From contig JBAIZL010000001.1 of NCBI GenBank assembly GCA_036971475.1, positions 98,011,350 through 98,075,349 of the forward strand: a DNA stretch of 64,000 nt, given 5' to 3'. The notes beneath the pieces were generated by a model. It saw nothing but the letters and a program-made list of their open reading frames with translations, ran no database searches and was not told the origin of the DNA. Source of the stretch: Prosapia bicincta. Its lineage: Eukaryota > Arthropoda > Insecta > Hemiptera > Cercopidae. This document shows, in pieces, positions 1-8,864 of the stretch. A program made the translations under genes and the position numbers. Numbering within the stretch: the stretch's first letter is position 1; each line of letters begins with the position of its first letter.

Positions 1-1362
1 GTACACCTGATTGCAAAAGTTTGATCAAATTACGCTTCGCCCTGGTTTCAAACAACTGCTCCAAATTGAGTCCAACCCTGGACTAAACTTTGTTTATATG
101 TGTTGGCAAGTAGATAACTCGGGGTCCAGTCGCGACGCTGCAAGTAACATTTACACGTACGAAAGTTGCTGAGGAACGCCCTTTTATGACACGGAATAAC
201 TTTACATTTTAACAGTTCCATTTTCCTTTTTTTTCGTAGACATTGAAAGTATTCCATGTGTATAAGAATAGAGTTGAACATTATTTAAAGCGTCTACGAA
301 TCATGATATATTATTAGTTAGAACAGTGGTTCTGTGGCATGGGCACCATTCAGATTGCACATAAAATAGGTAGTCGACCAATACAAAAAAATTACAAATT
401 ATCGCTTTTGTAATATTATTATGTCAGTAGATTTTCCATTCAAAATAATTCTTCTCGCCAATTTTAAAATTTGGTTATGAAATTGTTATCAAAGAATACA
501 GTTATTCAAAAATGTAAAACTAATTTTATTGTATTATAAAAAATAAGTCTTATTGGGAATGTTTCTTACCCTTTTCATGTGTTATACAATTTATTTTATT
601 TCTGTATTATTTCTGTATCCTAAATTTATAAGTTACCACAGATCTAAAGTGGGATACTCATGTTGGCTAGACACAAACAAATGTTGACTCAAAGACCGCA
701 ATGAAATTAATTCACTATAATACTTGATGTGCATTTTAGTTACAAGGTAACATTCTTCAGAAGTGCCGAAGTACTTTGTTTCGTTAAATCCAGTCGACAG
801 TTGCTCAAGAGAATATTTAGCTTACTTATATTGAGTGCGACAGTTTTCAATTTTACCCTTTATTGTATAATCCCAAGTAAGTAAAGGCGATCTAGGAAGT
901 ATTATGATTCAAAACATCTATGAAAAAAACGTCTATAGCCTTGGGATGAGACAATGCTGGGTATGGGAGACAAACAATCTTATTTAATATAGGAATAGAG
1001 TGTAGAAGAACAATAAACTTTTAGAAATTATATTAAAATTTTGCTAATATATATCTGTGATTTGAGTATTTTCATTTTGGACAGTTTTATTTGTAGATAT
1101 TTGTAGTTATATTCGCAGGTAATTGTCCAAAAGACTTTTAGCGATCTACCGCAATGATAACTATGAGAAAATCAGTTAGAGGTACGATTGACTACCAAAA
1201 TCTAAAAATGAACTTGTTCTTAGGAAAAATTGAGAGGCCTTGGATAGAGTTTCTTACAAGTAATCTAGAAATAAAAGATTATTTGTTTTTTCTACATTAT
1301 AATGAATGTGATTCGTATTTAATTTGATGATTTGGTATACAGAGTACAACCTACAAAGTTAG
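1..1362. other. AT-rich intergenic DNA
   Basis: I see no gene, no recognisable protein remnant and no clear repeat here. The short open frame on the minus strand near the left edge has no family resemblance and is typical of chance in AT-rich DNA. Confidence 0.6.
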
Positions 1363-1366
1363 ATAC

Positions 1367-2480
1367 TGTAACACTCTTAAAAATAAGGTGTTACATATAA
1401 ATTCATTTATATATTTAATTTTTATTTAATAATTTTATCGTCCCAATATAAAAGAAAATTTTTGTTTTCTTGGTGTACATTGTGAATCTAGCGTAGGTGG
1501 TGAGCGCTCCTAGCGGGTGAAATAGAAAAATATCGTATGAGTTAGTAATTTAGGGTAATTAACCACATCACGCCATGTGACGTAAGCATTAGGCGATAGT
1601 TGTGAACCAATCAGAATATTCATATATATAAATAAGGGTGGGAGTTTGTTTGAAAATTTCAGTTAACGCGTCCTTGCAACGACCCCACTTCTCTAAAAGT
1701 CTTTGAACGAGACAGACGTGATGGCATTTTCGGACAGAACGTAGAAATTTGTAAGCTTCCAGTATTCAAAATTTAAGATGTCAAGGCCGGTACCAAATTT
1801 TATTAACGCAACAAAAAAAGAAGTCAGAAGCGATGATTTATGTGTTTCAAATAAGTAAACGTTTATATCAGTTTTGTTTAAGAGGGCTGATTTGTAACAG
1901 CCATGTGTTAAGTGATTAGTGTACAAAGCGGTGTGCAGTAATTAATGATATGTTTATAGTGTTTTACAAGTAATGTGCACAACCAGGTACGTTTTAGATA
2001 TTAATAAAGAAAATGTATTTTAATGTTAAAAAGGTTGAATTTTAAATGGTAAACTATTAACACATGAACGGTAGAAATTGTCCTTTGAACATTCATTTCT
2101 AAAATTAAATTGGAAAACTTAAGTTACTAACTTCTCGATATATATAAATTTTAAAGGTTAATAAGTATTTAAAATGTATGGAATAGTTAGCAGTAATTAA
2201 AGTTAATTTGTTCTTTTGTCATTTGTTCTTTGTAAATTGTCATTAATTAATAAATTGTTTAACTTTGTATTTTAAAACTTTAAATTCTTTTTTTCACAAG
2301 TAGCCTAGTTTTACCTTCAAGATAAGAAGACCGCCATAGACAGACAGTTTCTCCTGACGTTAGAACTAGAAGCCCTGGTAAGTAATTAATTATGTTGGTA
2401 ATAAGCAATTAACAATTAATAATAACACACTTCAAATAAAGTAATACTTACCGGGGTAAAAAGGGCTAAAGAACGTTACA
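1367..2480 (+). mobile_element. candidate solo LTR (LTR retrotransposon remnant)
   Basis: The segment starts TGTAACAC and ends GTTACA, giving the TGT..ACA termini typical of LTRs, and is flanked on both sides by ATAC (1,363-1,366 and 2,481-2,484), a 4-bp target duplication. The first 29 bp are a palindrome (TGTAACAC..GTGTTACA). Inside, in LTR order on the plus strand, are a TATA box (about 1,627), a TCAGTT initiator (1,659-1,664) and an AATAAA signal (2,003-2,008). No partner LTR or internal coding region is seen in the window, so this would be a solo LTR left by recombination. Ty3-type elements make 4-5 bp duplications, but the superfamily cannot be assigned from an LTR alone. A chance match of ends and a 4-bp duplication is the main alternative. 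Confidence 0.6.
1625..1664 (+). promoter_or_regulatory. core promoter inside the candidate LTR
   Basis: TATATAAATA is followed about 30 bp downstream by TTTCAGTT, which matches the arthropod initiator consensus TCAGTY with the A at 1,661. The spacing is right for a TATA-plus-initiator promoter, and it fits the U3/R boundary of the LTR. Confidence 0.5.
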
Positions 2481-2484
2481 ATAC

Positions 2485-3422
2485 AAAGATTACATCAGTT
2501 AAAAGACCTGGTCAGGATTATAAGCGAAACAAAGAGTGAATAGTGACATTAGATTACCTGAAAAAAAGACATAAAACCAAAGATTAAAAACCTAAAAAAT
2601 ATTGTAACAACTAATAATTACTAAGAATTTACACTATTAAATTTATAATTTTAAGCATTTTATTACGTAATCCATAATAAATGAGCATTATAATAAATCG
2701 TGCTAGCATACGTTATGTTTTATATTTAGTAAGTTGCATTCGAAAATAATTTAAACATAACGTTGCATAAAAATACATTTAAACATGTAATTGAAGATGA
2801 AAATTGCTATTATACGGAATTATAAACTAGTATAAGCTGTCGCATTCCGTACATACACGATTATGAGTGTTCTTTATCGCGAAAAAATACGCACGAATAA
2901 GTGCCCAGTGCGTCTGGAGAAATCTATTCATCAATTAGTAACAAGATTAGATTTTGTTGATAATAGGACTTGTAAGTGTTTATTGATTCTAACTGTCCCT
3001 AAACGTTTCCCCTAAATTATAACATTCATTTCGTTTTCACTAATGGAGAGTTTTTTCTAACATAATGATACAAATTATTTATAAATTATACCTCATGAAC
3101 CTGATTACAACCTGATCTAACTAAATGTCACCCGTCCAATATAGTTGCACATAGGGACAAGGCAGAAAATCCAGGTTTTATACGCTTCGGAAAACATATT
3201 GGAACTGAATGTGTTTGCAACTACTTTTAGCAGAGTTTATTTTATATAGTCTAACAATTGCTTTTTATAGTAGGTTGTGATCATCTTGATTTCTCTGATT
3301 AAATCATAAGTAATTATTTGCAATATTAATATTATTTTAAGATTATTAAACTAAGCTATTGATAATTAATTAGGTTTAATATTTATTTATATTTTTTTCC
3401 TTCCAAAAATATTGTATAAACA
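2485..3422. other. AT-rich intergenic DNA
   Basis: No gene or repeat is recognised. The stretch is dominated by A/T runs with no extended open frame. Confidence 0.6.
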
Positions 3423-3646
3423 TTATTTAATCAATTTAACATTATTTTATGACTAACCAAACTTTAAATTTTGTAAATTTGTGAAAACTTACTGAGACAG
3501 AACATTTTCAATCGATATGTGGCGATTTGAATACTAATGAAGATCGCCACATAGCGATCACAAACGTTCTGTCTCAGTAAATTTTCACAAATTTACAAAA
3601 TATAAAGTTCGGATAGTCATAAACTAATGTAAAATAGATTAATTAA
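3423..3646. repeat. long near-perfect palindrome (fold-back element)
   Basis: Two arms of about 104 nt (3,423-3,526 and 3,543-3,646) are inverted copies with few mismatches, separated by a 16-nt loop. The inner halves, including CTGAGACAGAAC and TGTGGCGAT, match almost completely; the outer 25 nt are more diverged. Such structure fits a fold-back or MITE-like non-autonomous DNA transposon, but no target duplication is obvious, so the class is unknown. Confidence 0.75.
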
Positions 3647-3649
3647 GAT

Positions 3650-4830
3650 CCACCGAACGTAATGGACTACAAAATTCAAGAAAACCAAATTATCTTTTGT
3701 TTTGTTATATGTTGTACATCAAAGTTTTTAAAGTGAATTGTATTAAATAAATTTTAATTAGAAGATTATAATAAACAATTATTTAACTGGGGATGAAAAC
3801 CTTGTAAATTGTTTTTGGTACGACTCAGAACTTTATTTTGAACTTTTTTTCAGGAGTATTATTTAAGCCTACTTACTTTAAATTTTGTTAATTTTAAAGT
3901 AAATCATTTGAGAAGGCGATCTTACGTTCATCGGTCTTCTTTATAATAATAATGAATGTTTCCATTCGATTCCATATCCTCAATGTAATAAGTGTCTTGA
4001 ATATTATTTACGTAAATATTTGAAGAAGTAAATAACATTTCTCCCGTTGCTTACGTAAGTGGTTCTAGTTTTATGCGCGTCCCTTGTGGTCAAGTCTGAT
4101 CCGATTATTTCTTGCGGTGCCGAGAGATATGTGCGGCGGTTAGGTGCTTAACCTTTGAAATACTATAAATAACAAGAAGTACAGTAACATACAACTTTGC
4201 TCCACCACACACTTTGCACACAGTAGGAGGATTTAGTGTGCGGAGAAGAGAGAAGGTGAAAGAATAAAACCGTAGAGCACATATTAAGTTTATTGTGTAA
4301 TTACAAAAACTATAATGATAAAGCTAAGTATCTGTAACAAAATTGCAAATTTTATTAAAGTGTGTGTTTTTTCTAAGTTATTAGAGCTACAGAGGAATAA
4401 ATAAAAAGCTTCAAAAGATCATCAGAGTATTGCACACAGTTAGTCGAAAAAAAATACAAATATAAAATTTTTTTCTTTAAGCATGCCACGATTAAAAAGT
4501 ATAAAACAATGGAAATAATTTTAAATGCTAAAAATAAAAAAAAGAACTGTTACAAATAATTAAACCTGAAAATAATAATTCACAAACTTAGGCTGAAGTA
4601 GGGGATATTATTCAGCTGTTAGAAAACCAATTAGAAAACCACAGAATTTCGTTCAAACCTTGCCTGTAATACATCAGCCTTAAGTGTGATTGAAAATGGA
4701 GCAGCAACCATTTAGTGAAATCCGCTTAGTGAATACAAGCTAGAAGGTTTCTTGCTAAGTACACTTCACTGTTGTACATGTAAGTGATATAGTGAATGCT
4801 AAAGTGGAAATGGTTTATATATAAACCATT

Positions 4831-4832
<2 letters not shown>
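3650..4832. other. intergenic DNA with a weak promoter-like motif
   Basis: No gene is recognised. A TATAAAT box at 4,164-4,170 lies downstream of a locally GC-richer patch (4,075-4,150) and upstream of a purine-rich tract, which could be another LTR promoter or chance. I could not find paired LTR ends around it. Confidence 0.4.

Positions 4833-4926
<94 letters not shown>
4833..4926. repeat. compound microsatellite (TA)n(GA)n
   Basis: About 30 TA units run directly into about 16 GA units. It lies just beyond the mariner-type transposase remnant. Open frames crossing it on both strands are artefacts of the repeat. Confidence 0.95.
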
Positions 4927-4929
<3 letters not shown>

Positions 4930-4994
4930 TCCTATAAACCTAGTGAACCCTTGCGGGTATATCATTCCTTGGTTAGACTCGGGTATATAAGCAT

Positions 4995-5073
4995 GTTCTA
5001 TATGACCTCCGTTCAATTTGAGGCAATACTTCTACCGTTCCCTGAAGGGTTTGCATCATTTTAGTGAAGAGGG
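4995..5073 (-). pseudogene. mariner-type transposase, C-terminal fragment (split by an insertion)
   Basis: On the minus strand this segment encodes NGGHIEH (about 4,995-5,015). It resembles the conserved NGGHIEHL end of transposases in the IS630/Tc1/mariner superfamily whose core reads FQQDGA..SPDLTPLDFFLWG. The rest of that transposase lies on the far side of the P element-like insertion, in the same orientation and in the order expected if the insertion split one gene. The usual stop after HIEHL is lost, a TAG lies a few codons upstream, and the reading frame is not continuous. It is a decayed remnant. Confidence 0.6.
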
Positions 5074-5081
5074 GTTGTTTC
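5074..5081. repeat. left 8-bp target site duplication GTTGTTTC
   Basis: GTTGTTTC directly precedes the left terminal repeat and recurs, perfectly, directly after the right one (6,896-6,903). Eight-base duplications are the hallmark of P elements. Confidence 0.85.
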
Positions 5082-5097
5082 CACAGAGCACTTAATA
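5082..5097 (+). repeat. left terminal inverted repeat of the P-like element
   Basis: CACAGAGCACTTAATA matches the right terminus perfectly when inverted. The similarity continues loosely inward with a shared GTGAAGC block (5,134-5,140, matching 6,844-6,850 inverted). Confidence 0.85.
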
Positions 5098-5146
5098 CAG
5101 AGTAGTCGTCTAGTGAAATAGATATAGGGAGATGTGAAGCCGAATT

Positions 5147-5162
5147 CGCCATCTTGGTAGGG
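5147..5162 (+). repeat. left subterminal repeat CGCCATCTTG-GGTAGG type
   Basis: CGCCATCTTGGTAGGG lies 65 bp inside the left end. A related copy, with five extra bases in the middle, lies about 55 bp inside the right end in the same strand orientation. P elements are known to have subterminal transposase-binding and internal repeat sites. The core also resembles a YY1-type site (AAGATGGCG on the other strand). Confidence 0.5.
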
Positions 5163-6063
5163 AAAATGTCTAAAAAATGTAATAAAAACTTTCATTCAAA
5201 TCATGGTTTAACGCGCTTAGAGTGGGAATTAAATTTTAAAACTTGGTAGGTATAAGCAGCATGATTCCCTGATTTAGAATATTAAACTATGAAAGTAATA
5301 TTTTGTTTGAAAGAACGGTAAAAAATTAGATTTAATAAGAGTTGCACTTTAAGAAACATAAAAAAGTTAGTAAATGACAATATTTCGTATTTGTTGGTTA
5401 GAAACTTTTTGTAAGCGTGAAAGTTTGAGATAATTAGTTCGATTTTATTATTCTTTCTATTTCATATTCGTAAGACCTTTGGTTTGTTTTTAGTAAAGTG
5501 GTAAATTGAAAAGTTTTTAAAAGCTGCGCGTCACATTTTCGCCGAGTACTGCAGGCCTATAGTCGTACGTAGAGCGCGGCTTTTGTTCCTGTATGCATAT
5601 ATGTTTAAGTATTTCTTCATTAAAATAATTTTAACTTGTGTAAATAATTACATTTTTACATACAAATTAAAATGTATATAACTAGATAATTTGAAAGTTC
5701 TCTATTATTATTAAAAATAGAACATTTTATCTTCTGTATTAATGTGAGAGAGTTTGTGTCAGCTACCTGGTACCATTTGTTTGTAGTAATTTACCATGTT
5801 CTATAATTTTGTGATAGGAATATTACATGAAAAAAAATAACTACTGAGACAATAAAGAATAATTGTATTTGATTTTTCCACGATACAATGCTATCCACAT
5901 CAATGAACATATATGAGCGACGAGAAGTAATACAACACACTAAGTACACAGTTATTTCTTATTGTCCTAAAAACAACACGGTTTTGCACAAATTATTTCT
6001 TATTTTCGTGCCGTGCATTTTCTCGTTAAATAATTTTGCGTAGTGTTTAAGTCTAATATTGAG

Positions 6064-6651
6064 TTATTTAAAACATATTACTTTTATTAACAGCACATAA
6101 TTATTGTCCTCCAAATCTTGATTTACAAAATTATCACTTGAAAAAATGTCTTTGCCTAAACACATTAACAGCACTGTTGACGTCATCTTATTTACAATAA
6201 ATTTCTCAAATTTTAAGTGGCTAGTTGTTAATATTCGTTTTAATACACTTTCATAAAAGTTACATATTTGTTGGACGCCTTATGAAGGAGGGAAAAGTCC
6301 TCCCTTATTCTTACATGCAATTAAACTCATAGGTTTAGGAATGTTTGTAGAAAGCAGTTCTACGCTGTCTTTACATATTATAATACCCCTGATTGATCTG
6401 GAAACATAACCAGCTATATACTCAATTATGTTACATGCCAAATCGTGGTGTGTAATATAGTTAGTTTCTAACACCAGAGCTTCCAGTACTTTATTTTCCG
6501 CATTCTGCGCCTGGATTCTTCTTTGGTGTTCCTCATTTAAGCTTCTACATTGAGGAGTTGATGCATTTATACTATCTACAGGATTTTTATTACCAATTCT
6601 TTGGCATGTTTTTAGTATACCAGACCAGTTTTTAGTCTGCGTCGAACCAAA
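6064..6651 (-). pseudogene. P element/THAP9-like transposase, 3' fragment
   Basis: This minus-strand frame is open except for one TAA near its middle (about 6,278-6,280). Upstream of that stop it contains IIEYIAGYVSRSI and LIACKNKGGLFPPS, closely resembling the EYIAGYVVRKL and LKNRGGLxxPS motifs of P element and THAP9 transposases. Beyond the stop the frame continues for about 70 codons with plausible similarity (cysteine- and lysine-rich tail) and ends at 6,064. The fragment covers roughly the last 195 codons of a protein that is usually 750-900 residues, so the THAP domain and most of the RNase H-like catalytic core are absent. The frame upstream of 6,651 is closed by a TGA. The assignment rests on motif recognition, not a search. 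Confidence 0.72.
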
Positions 6652-6820
6652 TCACAAATGAAAAAACACAGCAATTATAAAATACGCTACAACCACATCG
6701 TTCACATTGCTTCAAACACGTACAGCACAACAACACGCATTGAACATAGAAAAAAATGAATCAGAGCTTGACTTGACGCTCGGGACTTCAAGGTACTGGG
6801 TCGGAAAGTGGAGGGGGGAC

Positions 6821-6840
6821 CGCCATCTTGCTCGGGTAGG
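6821..6840 (+). repeat. right subterminal repeat of the P-like element
   Basis: CGCCATCTTGCTCGGGTAGG is the counterpart of the left copy, with five extra bases between the two conserved blocks. It lies in an unusually GC-rich stretch (6,775-6,860). Confidence 0.5.
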
Positions 6841-6879
6841 CCTGCTTCACAGGGTCGTTGCCAGTGTCATCTCTATTTA

Positions 6880-6903
6880 TATTAAGTGCTCTGTGGTTGT
6901 TTC
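6880..6903 (-). repeat. right terminal inverted repeat plus target duplication
   Basis: Positions 6,880-6,895 are the inverted copy of the left terminal repeat, and 6,896-6,903 repeat GTTGTTTC. Confidence 0.85.
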
Positions 6904-7840
6904 ATGCTCGTCATAGAATTGGTTGTAGCTGGACGATGGTGATTAGTGGGCCATAAGGGAAAATCTCTTTCATTATTCTCCAGATATGGTAGTCAAGTGG
7001 TGTAACGTCAGGGGATTCACCTGGGTAAGGAAAATGAGGTGGTTGCCAAAAGTTTCTTGAAGGAAAGCAATGTTGTCTAAGGCAGTGTGGCTGATTGCCT
7101 CATCTTGCTGGAATCATTGTGAACGAAACAGCAGGTTTCGAGAACACCAAAATCTCCTGATGTCTCCCATAAAATGCCCCAAAATGACACTATATCGGTC
7201 CCGATTTGCAGTAAGAAAATTTTCATTATAATCTTGAACAAAGTATGCCAAATAATATCTCTTCCTGACACAGCGCAACGAATGGCTACAAGCCTACCCT
7301 GCAATGGTCTCTGTGCAACATTGTCAGGACGTTCAAACCCAGGAAAACGCATTTTCTTTATGAACCCAAGACGTTCATCCGAATACTACTTAAGGGACTT
7401 AGACACTTTTGCTTCCCATATCACATTGCTAAAATCAAAGCGCAGTATTAAACCCTGGCTGTTTTGTTTATACTGTTCAAAGGTTGCACAGGTTGTATCT
7501 TGTAGGAACAACCACCAATCTTTTTAAACATTTTTCTGACCGACGTATTCCTTGAATTCAGCTTCAAATATGTACGTTTTAGATTTCTCTTCGGTGACTG
7601 TAATAATTGTTACAACCCTGTTTAGAGGCTTTCATTTATACACACAGTAATTGGTTGACCAGTTGTGTCAAAACATTAACTGTTCTTCGAAATAACATTA
7701 ATAATCACAGCGTTACTAGGCGGATTTTTGTGAAATTGTTCTTGAAAATGTAACGCAGTGTGAGACAAACTTGGCCCAATCGTACGACCAATCCAAATGT
7801 GCAAACATAATGCTCTGCCATAAAAGTTTTCTCTGCTGTA
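6904..7840 (-). pseudogene. mariner-type (IS630/Tc1/mariner) transposase, main fragment
   Basis: The minus strand, pieced over several frames, shows the expected order of family blocks. An N-terminal helix-turn-helix-like region lies near 7,680-7,840, then SVRKMFKKI..YKIQPVQ (about 7,500-7,545), a GFIKK..F..ERP..VAQRPL block (about 7,295-7,350), DYNENFLTANRDRY (about 7,195-7,235), the catalytic-region motif FQQDEAISHTA (about 7,080-7,113) and SPDVTPLDYHIW (about 6,983-7,018). It has in-frame stops and several frameshifts, including one between the FQQD and SPD motifs, and ends at a TGA (6,911-6,913). The final NGGHIEH block lies beyond the P-like insertion at 4,995-5,015. The gene is long dead. 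No terminal inverted repeats were recognised. Confidence 0.72.
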
Positions 7841-8720
7841 GTTAGCAACATGTGAGCAAAAATTAGCCTTCAGTGAAATACGTAAACACGAATAAGCGGC
7901 AACAATTAAAAAGTACACAGCTGATCGAGAAGGCAACTACAATTGTTTCAGTTTCAGAACTGTTTAATTTGGCTCGTACGAATAAGATTTCTAAATAAGT
8001 GTCTTCTAAACATAATAAACTGGCCCCATTTATTTATTTAAAAATATATTATAATCAATGTAAATATATTACTATAAATAAGAATAGTATTCCTTATTAA
8101 ATAATTTAATAATATAGTAAATACACTATATTAAAAATATATTTAGTTTTAACAAAATATATTTATTTTTTTATGTTTCTATTACTTAAAATAACGATTG
8201 GCTTAACAGGAGAAGGTTAATAAATTAAAGATGTTAGACTTCATATTAACGTTCGTATATTGTTTCATCTTTTATTTCTCAACTTTGGGACTTTAGACAT
8301 TTCAAAGATAATAATTCAAAATTGAAACCTGAATCCATACAGTAGTAGCGGATGGAGTTTAATTATGTTTTACAGTGTTTTATTATTTTGGCTTTGATCT
8401 TTACAATGTTCCTATGTCAATATTTAACAACAAAACAATCAAGAGCTTTTAACCAATGGTTAAAATTAATCACGTAAATCGATAAACGTTTGAAATTATG
8501 CATCATGCTTTCCATCTTACTGGTTGTAAGTTGTTTCTAAGACCATCTGAATGTAATAGTGTGTTGTTAAATATATTTATATATTTCTTGACTTCCATTA
8601 GTGTTCATTCTATTTTTATTATAAACAATGGAGGGAGGAGTAGCCCCCTCATGATTAGGCTTCCCCAATGCTCTTCAAAAGTCGGCCCCTGTGTACATAT
8701 ATGTAATCAAATTATTGCAT
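7841..8720. other. AT-rich intergenic DNA
   Basis: No gene, repeat or element end is recognised. The 5' terminal inverted repeat of the mariner remnant would be expected near the left side, but I could not see one. Confidence 0.5.
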
Positions 8721-8796
8721 CTCTCTCTCCCTCCCTCTCTCTCTCTTTCTCTCTCTAAATATATATATATATAGTGTGTGTGTGTGTATTATTATA

Positions 8797-8849
<53 letters not shown>

Positions 8850-8864
8850 TTTACATATAATGTG
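8721..8864. repeat. compound microsatellite (CT)n-(TA)n-(GT)n-(TA)n
   Basis: A CT-rich tract is followed by TA, GT and again TA repeats, interrupted by short degenerate spacers. Confidence 0.9.

Larger units (their letters stand above)
5082..6895 (-). mobile_element. P element-like DNA transposon, internally deleted
   Basis: The element is 1,814 bp. It has 16-bp perfect terminal inverted repeats CACAGAGCACTTAATA (5,082-5,097 and, inverted, 6,880-6,895) and a perfect 8-bp target duplication. A block of CGCCATCTTG followed by GGTAGG occurs near both ends. The minus strand carries the 3' part of a P element/THAP9-like transposase. Only about 245 bp separate the right terminus from the coding remnant, so the N-terminal half of the transposase, including any THAP DNA-binding domain, is missing. 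The left 980 bp hold no recognised coding sequence; 5,519-5,584 contains an imperfect GC-rich inverted repeat. The copy is non-autonomous and would need transposase from elsewhere. It is inserted inside an older mariner-type transposase gene. Confidence 0.82.

Noticed and set aside
4726..5016. Open frames rich in LSLS/YIYI or RERE
   Set aside because: They are translations of (TA)n and (GA)n microsatellites. Only the NGGHIEH end is meaningful, as a transposase remnant.
7174..7527. The 117-codon plus-strand frame
   Set aside because: It is the antisense shadow of the mariner-type transposase read on the minus strand.
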